64,000 nucleotides of DNA from Streptomyces sp. NBC_00513 (lineage in GTDB: Bacteria; Actinomycetota; Actinomycetes; Streptomycetales; Streptomycetaceae), in contig NZ_CP107845.1 in assembly GCF_041431415.1 (NCBI RefSeq), forward strand, positions 1,364,001-1,428,000. Reading direction: 5' to 3'. How positions within the stretch are numbered: position 1 is the first letter of the stretch; each line of letters opens with the position of its first letter. The notes under the pieces are model-generated. The model made no database searches. It worked only from the letters and a program-made list of their open reading frames with translations, and was not told the DNA's origin. Shown here piece after piece: positions 16,724 through 24,728 of the stretch. A program made the position numbers and the translations under genes.

Positions 16724-17410
16724 GTGGCAGCACGACCGTTGAACGAGATCGTCGAGCCGGGCTGGGCCCGGGCTCTTGAGCCGGTGGCCGCGCAGATCGC
16801 CGCGATGGGCGACTTCCTGCGCGGCGAGATCGCGGCGGGAAGGACGTACGTCCCCTCGGGGGCGAACGTCCTGCGCGCGTTCCAGCAGCCCTTCGACGAG
16901 GTGAAGGTGCTCATCGTCGGACAGGACCCGTACCCCACCCCGGGGCACGCGATGGGCCTGTCCTTCTCGGTGGCGCCCGAGGTGAGTCCGTGGCCGCCGA
17001 GCCTGGACAACATCTTCCGCGAGATGCACGCGGACATCGGGACGGGCCGGCCGCTCAACGGCGACCTGACCCCGTGGACCCGGCAGGGCGTACTGCTGTT
17101 GAACCGCTCGCTCACCACCGCCCCGCGCAAGACCGGCGGTCACCGCGGCAAGGGCTGGGAGGCCGTCACCGAGCAGGCCATCCGCGCGCTCGCCGCGCGC
17201 GGCAAGCCGCTGGTGTCCGTGCTGTGGGGGCGTGACGCACGCAACCTGCGGCCCCTGCTGGGCGACTTGCCGGCCGTGGAGTCCGTGCACCCCTCCCCCA
17301 TGTCCGCGGCCAACGGGTTCTTCGGTTCCAGGCCGTTCAGCAGGACGAACGAGTTGCTGGTGGGACAGGGAGCGCAGCCGGTTGACTGGCGCCTGCCGAA
17401 CGCCAGTTGA
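16724..17410 (+). CDS. ung: Uracil-DNA glycosylase, family 1
   Basis: A 228-residue DNA repair enzyme that removes uracil from DNA to start base-excision repair. All signatures are present: the water-activating loop GQDPYP (66-71, catalytic Asp68), the uracil-recognition region LLLNRSLT and the DNA-intercalation loop HPSPMSA (from His189). Length is normal for family 1. GTG 16724 is used, with a weak ribosome binding site. It may be co-transcribed with the preceding BNR-repeat gene, 27 bases upstream. Confidence 0.95.
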   Translation: MAARPLNEIVEPGWARALEPVAAQIAAMGDFLRGEIAAGRTYVPSGANVLRAFQQPFDEVKVLIVGQDPYPTPGHAMGLSFSVAPEVSPWPPSLDNIFREMHADIGTGRPLNGDLTPWTRQGVLLLNRSLTTAPRKTGGHRGKGWEAVTEQAIRALAARGKPLVSVLWGRDARNLRPLLGDLPAVESVHPSPMSAANGFFGSRPFSRTNELLVGQGAQPVDWRLPNAS

Positions 17411-17418
17411 TCCGTACA

Positions 17419-17449
17419 GTTGAAACGTATACGACATTCAACGGATAAA
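17419..17449 (+). promoter_or_regulatory. Probable promoter of the CbiX-like gene with internal dyad
   Basis: TTGAAA (17420-17425) and GATAAA (17444-17449) are spaced 18 bases and stand out as AT-rich in a GC-rich setting. A perfect dyad GTTGAA (17419-17424) / TTCAAC (17437-17442) overlaps the -35 and spacer, as an operator would. The implied leader is about 65 bases. Confidence 0.45.
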
Positions 17450-17520
17450 TACGGACAGAAGCCGCCGGAAGAGGCCCTGCCCGAACACTCTCTTCCGATA
17501 AGCCAGTAGCATGCGGCGCC

Positions 17521-18441
17521 ATGAGCTCCCCCACTGGGCCCGACAATGGCCTGCCCGTACGAATGCCGCGACCCCGCCCTGCCGGACGGCACCGCCGACC
17601 CGAGCCCGCGGTGGCGCCCGAGGGCGCGCCCGCGCTGGTGCTCGCCGTGCCCGGTGCCCCCTCCGCCGCCTCGCGCGGACTCGCGGAAGAGATCATCAGC
17701 ATCGGTCGTTCCGAGCTGCCGGGCCTCGACGGCCGGATCGGGTACCTCGACGGCGATGACGTCGAGGGTTCCGAGTTCCCGTCGCTGTCCGGCGTACTGA
17801 CCTCCGTCGCGCACGAGCGTGCCGCGCGCGCGGAGTTCTCCCGCGCCGCCGGGCACGAGGTGCCCCCGGCGACCGGCCCGGACGCGGTGGTCGTGCCCCT
17901 GCTGGCCGGCCCCGACGGCGACCTGTTGCGCCGCGTCCGCCAGGCGCTGATGGACTCCTCGGCCGCCGCCGAGCTGGCCGACGTGCTCGGCCCGCACCCG
18001 CTGCTCGCCGAGGGCCTGCACGTGCGGCTCTCCGAGGCCGGTCTGGCCCGCGCCGACCGGGCGCGCCTGTTCACCGTGACCACCGCCGCCGACGGCATCA
18101 TCCTGGCGACCACCGGCGGCGAGGAGGCAGTCCGGGCCGCCGGGATCACCGGCATGCTGCTGGCCGCCCGTCTCGCGGTGCCGGTCAAGGCCGCCGCCCT
18201 GGACCAGGAGGGCTCGGTGGCGTCGATCGCCGAGCAGCTGCGCGCCGAGGGCTCGACGCAGTTGGCGCTGGCCCCGTACCTGATCGGCCCGGAGGCCGCC
18301 GAGGGGCTGCTGGACACGGCCTGCAAGGAGGCCGACTGCGCCACCGCCGAGGTGCTGGGGGCCTACCCGGCGCTCGGCAAGCTGGCCGTCGCGCAGTACA
18401 GCGCGGCGCTGGGGATCACCCTGGGCGCCGCGGCCCACTGA
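17521..18441 (+). CDS. CbiX-like (sirohydrochlorin chelatase family) protein
   Basis: A 306-residue soluble protein with two CbiX-type halves: VLAVPGAPSAASRGLAEEI (about 40-60) and a later LALAPYLIGPEAAEGLLDTA block. Chelatases of this family insert cobalt or iron into sirohydrochlorin. Here the usual first-strand His of the catalytic pair (as in HGS) is Pro/Gly, so catalysis is doubtful and annotation as a family member is safer. The N terminus has a basic, Pro-rich extension (RMPRPRPAGRHRRPE) of about 35 residues. ATG 17521 is the start. A strong terminator follows. Such a gene is widespread in streptomycetes. Confidence 0.72.
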   Translation: MSSPTGPDNGLPVRMPRPRPAGRHRRPEPAVAPEGAPALVLAVPGAPSAASRGLAEEIISIGRSELPGLDGRIGYLDGDDVEGSEFPSLSGVLTSVAHERAARAEFSRAAGHEVPPATGPDAVVVPLLAGPDGDLLRRVRQALMDSSAAAELADVLGPHPLLAEGLHVRLSEAGLARADRARLFTVTTAADGIILATTGGEEAVRAAGITGMLLAARLAVPVKAAALDQEGSVASIAEQLRAEGSTQLALAPYLIGPEAAEGLLDTACKEADCATAEVLGAYPALGKLAVAQYSAALGITLGAAAH

Positions 18442-18464
18442 ACCACCCGCTCGACATCCGTACG

Positions 18465-18503
18465 CGAGGGCCCGCGCTCCACGACCTGGAGCGCGGGCCC
18501 TCG
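18465..18503. terminator. Bidirectional terminator between convergent genes
   Basis: CGAGGGCCCGCGCTCCA (18465-18481) and its exact complement (18487-18503) form a perfect 17-bp stem with a five-base loop between the convergent CbiX-like and lactonase genes. It should stop transcription from both sides. Confidence 0.9.
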
Positions 18504-18535
18504 TGCGTGCGGGAGCGGGCCCGTCGGCCGGGCGG

Positions 18536-19603
18536 TCAGCCGAAGACCACGCACGTGGCGGCGGGCACGGGGACCGAACCGGCCCGCCGCGGCCGGCCGG
18601 TCAGCGGGTCCACGTCGAACCAGGTGACGTCCCCGGACCTCTCGTTCGCCGCGTACAACCGGCGGCCCGAGGGGTCGAGGGCGAGGTCGCGCGGCCCGTG
18701 CCCACCGCAGGAGACGATGGCGGTGAGCTGCGGTTTCTCGGGCCCGCCGGCGAGCGAGAAGGTGACGAGGGTGTCGGCGCCGCGCACGGCGGCCCAGACG
18801 AAGCGCCCGTCGGGCGAGGCGACCACGGCCGAGGGGTGGTCCCGTACGGGCCCCGAGGGCCCGCCCGCGGCGATCGGAACCTCCGCGACCGGTTCCAGCC
18901 GCCCGGAGGTCGCGGTCCACCGGCAGACGGTCAGCTGGGCCTCCAGTTCGTGCAGGACGTAGACCACCTCGCCGTCCGGGTGGAAGGCGAGGTGGCGCGG
19001 TCCCGTCCCGGCCCGCAGCGCGGTCTCGCCGTACGGCCGGGGCTCGCCGCCGGCCGGGTCGAGGGCGTGGACCAGTACCGAGTCGGTGCCCAGGTCCACG
19101 GCGAGCAGCCGGCGGCCGGTGGGGTCGGGCACCACCTGGTGGGCGTGCGGGGACGCCTGCCGGTCGGAGTCGAGACCGGAGCCGCGATGCGCCAGGACGG
19201 CGGCGGGCCCGAGGATCCGCCCGTCGGCGGCGAGCGGGAGGCTGCTGACGCTGCCGGAGGTGTAGTTGGCGGCGAACAGGCGCCGACCCGCGACGCAGAG
19301 ATGGGTGGGACCGGACCCGCCGACCCGGGCGGGGTCGCCGAGCGGTTCGAGCCCCTCGGCCGTGGCACGGAAGGCGCCGACCCCGCCCTGCTCGGTCTCG
19401 CTGACCGCGTAGAGCACCCCGGTGTCCCGCGCGAGGGCGAGGTACGAGGGGTCCACGAGGGCGGCGGTGGCGGAGAGCGGGGTCAGCGCCCCGGTGGCCG
19501 GATCCACGGCCGCGGTGGTGACACCGCGACCGCCCCCCGAGGTGAACGAGCCGATGTAGGCCCGGTGTCCGTCCGCTTGGTCCGTGCTGTGCGCGTCGTC
19601 CAC
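18536..19603 (-). CDS. Lactonase family (6-phosphogluconolactonase-like) beta-propeller protein
   Basis: A 355-residue seven-bladed propeller of the Lactonase (YbhE/Pgl-like) family. Typical elements are AYIGSFTSGGGRGV at the start, GPTHLCVAGRRLFAANY, SPHAHQVVPDPTGRRLLAVDLG, GPRHLAFHPDG and GPRDLALDPSGRRLYAANE near the end. Family members hydrolyse 6-phosphogluconolactone or related lactones in the cytoplasm; no signal peptide is seen. GTG 19603 is taken as the start, preceded by GAGG. It is 55 bases downstream of the nitric oxide synthase gene on the same strand, so they may share a transcript, but a functional link is not evident. Confidence 0.87.
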   Translation of the reverse strand: MDDAHSTDQADGHRAYIGSFTSGGGRGVTTAAVDPATGALTPLSATAALVDPSYLALARDTGVLYAVSETEQGGVGAFRATAEGLEPLGDPARVGGSGPTHLCVAGRRLFAANYTSGSVSSLPLAADGRILGPAAVLAHRGSGLDSDRQASPHAHQVVPDPTGRRLLAVDLGTDSVLVHALDPAGGEPRPYGETALRAGTGPRHLAFHPDGEVVYVLHELEAQLTVCRWTATSGRLEPVAEVPIAAGGPSGPVRDHPSAVVASPDGRFVWAAVRGADTLVTFSLAGGPEKPQLTAIVSCGGHGPRDLALDPSGRRLYAANERSGDVTWFDVDPLTGRPRRAGSVPVPAATCVVFG

Positions 19604-19658
19604 AGGTACCTCAATTCCGCCGTTCCGGATCCGTTCGGAGCCGACGGTAACAGAAGGT

Positions 19659-20798
19659 CTAGACCAAATCCCGCCCTTGGGCCCTTTCTTGCGCGCCGCG
19701 GTGGTGAACGTAGGCCGTCGCGCTGGCCCGGTCCTCGTACGTGCGGTGGAACACCGGGGTCGCGGAACCGGAGATCGGCGGCACGATCCAGGACCAGTCC
19801 GCCCCGACCGCACGACCCTTGCGCTCCTCCCGCTCCAGGTGGGACAGGAAGCGCCGGGACTCGGTGTGGTGGTCGGCGATGGTCACCCCGACCCGGTCGA
19901 AGGAGTCCAGTACGGCCCGGTTCAGCTCGACCAGGGCGCGGTCCTTCCAGAGGGAACGGTCGGTGGACAGGTCGAGGCCCAGCCGGCGGGCGACCGCGGG
20001 GAGGAGGTTGTACCGGTCGGTGTCGGCCAGGTTGCGGGCTCCTATCTCGGTGCCCATGTACCAGCCGTTGAACGGCGCCGCCGGGTAGTGGATGCCGCCG
20101 ACCTCCAGGCACATGTTGGAGATGGCCGGGACCGCGTGCCAGCGAAGTCCCCAGTCCGCCCAGTCGTCGGCGGCGTCGGGGTGACGGATCGGGACCTCCA
20201 GCACCGCGTCGGCGGGCGTCTCGAACCAGCGCGGCTTGTCGTCCACGCCCTGGACCACGAGCGGGAGGAGGTCGAAGGGGGTGCCGGGTCCGCCGGGCCA
20301 ACCGAGGCCCAGCAGTGCGCCGGTGAGCGGGCCGTTGCGGGCGTCGCCGACGGTGATGGAGGGATGGTCTCCGTACCCGGCGTACCGGACCAGTTGCTCG
20401 CTCCAGATCAGCGGGCCGGGGCGGCCCGGGGCGTCCGGGGCGAAGACGGTGATGGTGGGCCGGACCCGGCCGCCGTTGGTGGCCTCGCGCAGGTGGGCGA
20501 AGCACTCCTCGGCGATGTCGTCGGCCTGGGTCAGTTCGCGGCGGTCGCGGACCCGCAGCGAGTTCCAGTAGAGCCTGCCTATGCAGCGGTTGCTGTTGCG
20601 CCAGGCGACGCGGGCGCCGTGCACCAGTTCCTCCGGGGTGTGTCGGTAGGTTCCGGTGCCCGCGAGTTCGGCCCGTACGGCGGCGAGTCGAGCACGCGGA
20701 TCACCGGCTTCCGGATTCTCCCGGTGGAAGAGTCGGATGAACTCCTCGGCCGCTTCCCACACCTGAGCGGTGTCGGAGCGCTGGTGAAGAATTTCCAT
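19659..20798 (-). CDS. nos: Bacterial nitric oxide synthase oxygenase
   Basis: A 379-residue oxygenase-only NO synthase, which oxidises L-arginine to NO and citrulline using haem, a pterin or tetrahydrofolate, and electrons from an unlinked reductase. The proximal haem Cys72 sits in WRNSNRCIGR (67-75 region). NGWYMGTEIG (244-253) contains the substrate Glu251. SNMCLEVGG and the C-terminal DWSWIVPPISGSATPVFHRTYED region, which forms the dimer/pterin surface, are intact. Length matches Bacillus and Streptomyces enzymes. No reductase domain is attached and no dedicated reductase is adjacent. It lies downstream of a NarL-type two-component system on the same strand with a 220-base gap. Confidence 0.94.
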   Translation of the reverse strand: MEILHQRSDTAQVWEAAEEFIRLFHRENPEAGDPRARLAAVRAELAGTGTYRHTPEELVHGARVAWRNSNRCIGRLYWNSLRVRDRRELTQADDIAEECFAHLREATNGGRVRPTITVFAPDAPGRPGPLIWSEQLVRYAGYGDHPSITVGDARNGPLTGALLGLGWPGGPGTPFDLLPLVVQGVDDKPRWFETPADAVLEVPIRHPDAADDWADWGLRWHAVPAISNMCLEVGGIHYPAAPFNGWYMGTEIGARNLADTDRYNLLPAVARRLGLDLSTDRSLWKDRALVELNRAVLDSFDRVGVTIADHHTESRRFLSHLEREERKGRAVGADWSWIVPPISGSATPVFHRTYEDRASATAYVHHRGAQERAQGRDLV

Positions 20799-21018
20799 TC
20801 CGGGCCGTTACCCCCCGTTCGACCAGATCCACCCGGTACGTGCCGGATGAACGTGCATTCTCCGATCACCCGTTGTACATGCCGCAGGTCAGCGGCAGGC
20901 GACCCTTGCCAGGGGAACACTCGTCCGAGTGGTCTTGGCGGGAGGAGCCCCGAGAAGCTCCGGGAGCGGAGTAACATCCGCCCCGGTTGGCCGAGTTGTG
21001 CGTGTTCGGCGGCGGGGA

Positions 21019-21672
21019 TCAGGGCTCGATGAGGCCGACGCGGATGGCGTAGCGGGTGAGTTCGAGGCGGTCGCGCAGGCCCAGCTTCTGGAGGAGGTTG
21101 GCCCGGTGTCGTTCCACGGTCTTGGCGCTGATGACGAGCAGGTCCCCGATCTCCTTCGAGGTGTGGCCCTCCGCGACGAGCTTGAGGATCTCCTCCTCGC
21201 GTTCGGTGATGGGCCGGGCCGGGAGCGGGTCGCCTTGGCGGGCGCGGTCGAGCCAGCTGCGGATGAGGGCGGTCTCGGCGCCGGGGTAGATGAACGGTTC
21301 GTCGCGCAGGACGGCCCGGCAGGCTTCCACGAGGTCGCGGTCGGCGACGGACTTCAGGACGTACCCGCCCGCGCCGGCCCGCAGGGCTTCGAAGAAGTAC
21401 TGCTCGTTGTCGTACATGGTGAGCATCAGGATCCGCACCCCCGGCCGGAGGCGGGCGAGCTCCCGGGCGGCCTGTAGACCCGTCTGTCGGGGCATGGCGA
21501 TGTCGAGGATGGCCAGGTCCACGTCGGTGGTGCGGGCCAGGGCGACGGCCTCGGCCCCGTCGGCCGCCTCGGCCACGACGGTGAGGTCGGGTTCGGCGTC
21601 CAGGATGAGCCGTACGCCGCCCCGCACGAGGGCGTGGTCGTCGGCGAGCAGGATCCGGGCCGGTGCGGTCAT
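21019..21672 (-). CDS. NarL/FixJ-family response regulator
   Basis: A 217-residue response regulator. The receiver domain (1-120) has the acidic pair DD (11-12), the phosphoacceptor Asp57 in LAILDIAMP, and the switch Thr and Lys in LMLTMYD and YVLKS. The LuxR-type DNA-binding domain (about 150-210) reads TEREEEILKLVAEGHTSKEI...SAKTVERHRANLLQKL. It overlaps the histidine kinase gene by four bases, so kinase and regulator are translationally coupled. Targets are unknown; the next gene downstream on the strand is the nitric oxide synthase. Confidence 0.95.
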   Translation of the reverse strand: MTAPARILLADDHALVRGGVRLILDAEPDLTVVAEAADGAEAVALARTTDVDLAILDIAMPRQTGLQAARELARLRPGVRILMLTMYDNEQYFFEALRAGAGGYVLKSVADRDLVEACRAVLRDEPFIYPGAETALIRSWLDRARQGDPLPARPITEREEEILKLVAEGHTSKEIGDLLVISAKTVERHRANLLQKLGLRDRLELTRYAIRVGLIEP

Positions 21673-22658
21673 CGGGCGTTCTCCCCGGTGTCGGTATGGG
21701 TGTGGGTGTGGGCGGCGGTGTCGGGGGGGGCGACCGTGAGGCGTACGTCGGTGCCGCCGGCGGCTCCGGGGGCGACGGACAGTTCGGCGCCGATCAGCAG
21801 GGCGCGCTCGCGCATGCCCTGGATGCCGGCGCCCTCCGGCGCGGCACCCACGCCCCGGCCGTCGTCGTGGACCAGCAGCACCACGCCGCCGCCGGGTCGC
21901 GGGCGCAGGTGCAGTGCGACGCGGGTGGCGCCCGCGTGCCGGGCGGCGTTCGTCAGGCCCTCCTGGGCGACGCGGTACAGGACGAGTTCGGTGGCGGGCG
22001 TCAGGGCCGGCAGTCCCGGGGTGATGTGCGCGCTCACGCCGAGGCGCGGGGTGGTGAACTCGGCGACCAGCGACCGGAGCGCGCTGTGCAGGCCCAGTTC
22101 CTCCAGGACGCCCGGGCGCAGGCGTCGGGCGATGCGCCCGATCTCGTCGAGACCGGCGCGGGTGGTCTCCTGGGCCTGGCGCAGGTCGGCGCGCACGGGT
22201 TCGGGTACCCGGTCGGCGGCGTGCTTGAGCTGGAGGAGCACGGCGGTGAGGGTCTGGCCGACCTCGTCGTGGAGTTCGCGCGCGATGCGGTGGCGCTCCG
22301 CCTCCAGGGCCGACAGGACACGGCCGCTGCTGGTGGCCCGCTCGGTCTCCAGCCGGTCCAGCATGCTGTTGAACGTCTCGGTCAGCTCGGCGATCTCGCC
22401 GCGGCCCGTGACCCGGGGACGCCGACCGGGACGCAGCAGGTCCGCCGTGGCCATGGCCCGGGTGAGGCGTTGCAGCGGGGCGAGTCCGATCCGCAGGAGA
22501 ACGGCGTTGGCGACGAGCATGGCCACCAGTCCGCAGAGCAGGACGAGCGCTTCCCCGAAGAGGACCGGGGTCGAGACGGTGACCGGACCGAAGAGCAGCA
22601 GCACGGCCACGACGAGCACGGCGGCGTTCAACAGGAAGATCCGCCAGTACAGCGACAT
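21669..22658 (-). CDS. NarL-type sensor histidine kinase
   Basis: A 329-residue membrane kinase. Two membrane helices (about 7-25 and 32-55) flank a very short extracellular loop, followed by HAMP (about 52-106). The HisKA_3 dimerisation helix has the phospho-acceptor His130 in ARELHDEVGQTL, and the HATPase domain has NAARHAGA and DDGRGVG. The tail ends in a THTHTHTDTG repeat encoded by alternating GTG/TGG. With almost no periplasmic sensor, it probably reads a membrane or redox signal. ATG 22658 follows GAGAGG. It starts the kinase-regulator operon. Confidence 0.94.
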   Translation of the reverse strand: MSLYWRIFLLNAAVLVVAVLLLFGPVTVSTPVLFGEALVLLCGLVAMLVANAVLLRIGLAPLQRLTRAMATADLLRPGRRPRVTGRGEIAELTETFNSMLDRLETERATSSGRVLSALEAERHRIARELHDEVGQTLTAVLLQLKHAADRVPEPVRADLRQAQETTRAGLDEIGRIARRLRPGVLEELGLHSALRSLVAEFTTPRLGVSAHITPGLPALTPATELVLYRVAQEGLTNAARHAGATRVALHLRPRPGGGVVLLVHDDGRGVGAAPEGAGIQGMRERALLIGAELSVAPGAAGGTDVRLTVAPPDTAAHTHTHTDTGENAR

Positions 22659-22953
22659 GGGAGCGCGCCTCTCTCGTCGAACGTCCGTCCCACTATCGCC
22701 GTCCCCGCCTCCACCACCCGCATCGGCCGCCGACCGGGTCCGGCCCGAGCCTCGTCCCGGCCCCCACCCGCGGCGGGATCCACTTCCCCGCCCCACCCTC
22801 ACCGCTGCGGACCCGTCCTGTCCATCCGTGCCGACACCCATTTCACGCGCCTTCGGAAAGTGGCAGCATGGGCCCGCGCCGAGGCCCGTGACCTGCCCGA
22901 ACACGCCTGCGGCGCCGTACGGAAACCACGGATGGATCAAGGGGGGACGGGCT

Positions 22954-23439
22954 GTGCCTGCTCCACGGATGAGTACGACACCGCTGCCCGGCATCGGGGT
23001 CCAGTACGACCTCACCACGCGCGAACACCGCCACCTGTCGGTGATCGCGCACCGGGACGGCACCCGCACGGTGAACGTGTACCGGGCCGACGACCCCGAC
23101 GCCTGCGCCCAGTCGCTGCACCTGACCGGGCCGGAGACGGCGTCGCTGATCGACGCGCTCATGCCGGCGCACCACAGTCCGAACGTCCTGCACACCACCG
23201 ATCTGGGACTGGTGGCCGAACGGATCGAGCTGTCGGCGCACTCCCACTGGAACGGCCGCGTGCTGGGCGAGACCCGGATGCGGACCGAGACCGGCGTCTC
23301 GGTGGTCGCCGTACTGCGCCGCGCCGAGGCCCGCCCCTCCCCCGCGCCGGACTTCCGCCTGGCCGGCGGGGACACGCTCATCGTCATCGGCACCCGCGAG
23401 GGCGTCGAGGCGGCCGCCGCGATACTCGGACGGGAGTGA
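22954..23439 (+). CDS. Cation:proton antiporter regulatory subunit (TrkA-C domain)
   Basis: A 161-residue cytoplasmic protein. The C-terminal half (about 80-158) is a TrkA-C/RCK_C-like ligand-binding domain: GETRMRTETGVSVVAVLR, then DFRLAGGDTLIVIGTREGVEAAA. The N-terminal half resembles KhtT-type regulators (GVQYDLTTREHRHLSVIAHRDG). It would gate the adjacent antiporter in response to a nucleotide or ion. GTG 22954 has GGGGGG upstream; ATG 22969 is an alternative. The gap to the antiporter gene is four bases. The 295-base region before it, shared with the divergent kinase gene, shows no other gene. Confidence 0.85.
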   Translation: MPAPRMSTTPLPGIGVQYDLTTREHRHLSVIAHRDGTRTVNVYRADDPDACAQSLHLTGPETASLIDALMPAHHSPNVLHTTDLGLVAERIELSAHSHWNGRVLGETRMRTETGVSVVAVLRRAEARPSPAPDFRLAGGDTLIVIGTREGVEAAAAILGRE

Positions 23440-23443
23440 GGCC

Positions 23444-24706
23444 GTGCACTCCGCTGTCTTCCTCATCGAATTCGGCGCGATCATCCTCGGCCTGGGCCTG
23501 CTCGGCCGGGTCGCGGGGCGCCTCAAGTTCTCCCCCATCCCCCTCTACCTGCTGGCGGGGCTCGCGTTCGGCAACGGCGGACTGCTGCCCCTCGGCGCCA
23601 GCGAGGAGTTCGTGGCGATCGGCGCCGAGATCGGCGTCATCCTGCTCCTGCTGATGCTGGGCCTGGAGTACACCGCCAGCGATCTCGTCTCCAACCTCAA
23701 GACCCAGTACCCGGCGGGGCTGGTCGACTTCGGCCTCAACGCGGTGCCCGGCGCGGTCGCGGCGCTGCTCATGGGCTGGGGGCCGGTCGCGGCCGTCGTC
23801 CTGGCCGGGGTCACCTGGATCTCCTCCTCCGGTGTCATCGCCAAGGTGATGGGCGACCTCGGACGCCTCGGCAACCGGGAGACGCCGGTCATCCTCAGCA
23901 TCCTGGTGCTGGAGGACCTGGCCATGGCCGTGTACCTGCCGATCGTCACGGCGTTGTTGGCGGGGGTGAGTCTCGCGGCGGGCAGTCTGACCCTGGCCAT
24001 CGCGCTCGGTGTCGCCGGGGCGGTCCTGTTCGTCGCCGTCCGGTACGGGCGGGTGATCTCCCGCTTCGTCTCCAGCGACGACCCGGAGAAGCTGCTCCTG
24101 GTGGTGCTCGGACTGACCCTGCTCGTCGCGGGCGTCGCCCAGCAGCTCCAGGTCTCGGCGGCCGTCGGCGCGTTCCTCGTCGGCATCGCGCTGTCCGGGG
24201 AGGTCGCCGAGGGCACGCACACGCTGCTGAGTCCGCTGCGGGACCTGTTCGCCGCGGTGTTCTTCGTCTTCTTCGGCCTGCACACGGATCCGGCCAGCAT
24301 TCCGCCGGTGATCCTGCCCGCCCTCGCGCTCGCGCTCGTCACCGCCTGCACGAAGGTCGCCACCGGCCACTGGGCCGCGCGGCGGGCCGGGGTCGGCGTC
24401 AAGGGGCGTTGGCGGGCGGGCGGCACCCTGGTGGCGCGCGGGGAGTTCTCCATCGTGATCGCCGGGCTGGCGGTCACCGCGGGCATCGAGCCGGCCCTCG
24501 GGCCGTTGGCGACCGCGTACGTGCTGATCCTGGTGATCGTGGGACCGCTGACCGCCCGCTACACGGAGCCGTTGGCGGTGTACCTGACCGGGCGGCGGGT
24601 CCCGCCGGGGCCGCTGTTGGCCGCGGTGCCCGCGCCGGCGAAGTCGCCGGAGGGCGTGTCCGAGGGCGTGCCGGAGCAGAACCAGGATCCGGCCGGGCGC
24701 GCCTGA
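23444..24706 (+). CDS. Kef/KhtU-type cation:proton antiporter (CPA2)
   Basis: A 420-residue polytopic protein with about twelve membrane segments and the CPA2 pattern: an N-terminal LIEFGAIILGLGLLGRVAG, LLLLMLGLEYTASDL, the ion-site region WISSSGVIAKVMGDLGRLGNRETPVILSILVLEDLAM, and LFAAVFFVFFGLHTD. It probably exchanges K+ (or Na+) for H+ under control of the TrkA-C protein just upstream, as KhtTU does. GTG 23444 is the start. Unlike full Kef proteins it lacks a C-terminal TrkA-N domain and ends in a polar tail of about 40 residues. Confidence 0.92.
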   Translation: MHSAVFLIEFGAIILGLGLLGRVAGRLKFSPIPLYLLAGLAFGNGGLLPLGASEEFVAIGAEIGVILLLLMLGLEYTASDLVSNLKTQYPAGLVDFGLNAVPGAVAALLMGWGPVAAVVLAGVTWISSSGVIAKVMGDLGRLGNRETPVILSILVLEDLAMAVYLPIVTALLAGVSLAAGSLTLAIALGVAGAVLFVAVRYGRVISRFVSSDDPEKLLLVVLGLTLLVAGVAQQLQVSAAVGAFLVGIALSGEVAEGTHTLLSPLRDLFAAVFFVFFGLHTDPASIPPVILPALALALVTACTKVATGHWAARRAGVGVKGRWRAGGTLVARGEFSIVIAGLAVTAGIEPALGPLATAYVLILVIVGPLTARYTEPLAVYLTGRRVPPGPLLAAVPAPAKSPEGVSEGVPEQNQDPAGRA

Positions 24707-24728
24707 GGGGCGGCCCGACCGGTCTCGC

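Noticed and set aside
19659..20798. Thaxtomin-type nitration cluster
   Set aside because: Only the NO synthase is present; no P450 (TxtE-like) or peptide synthetase genes are nearby.
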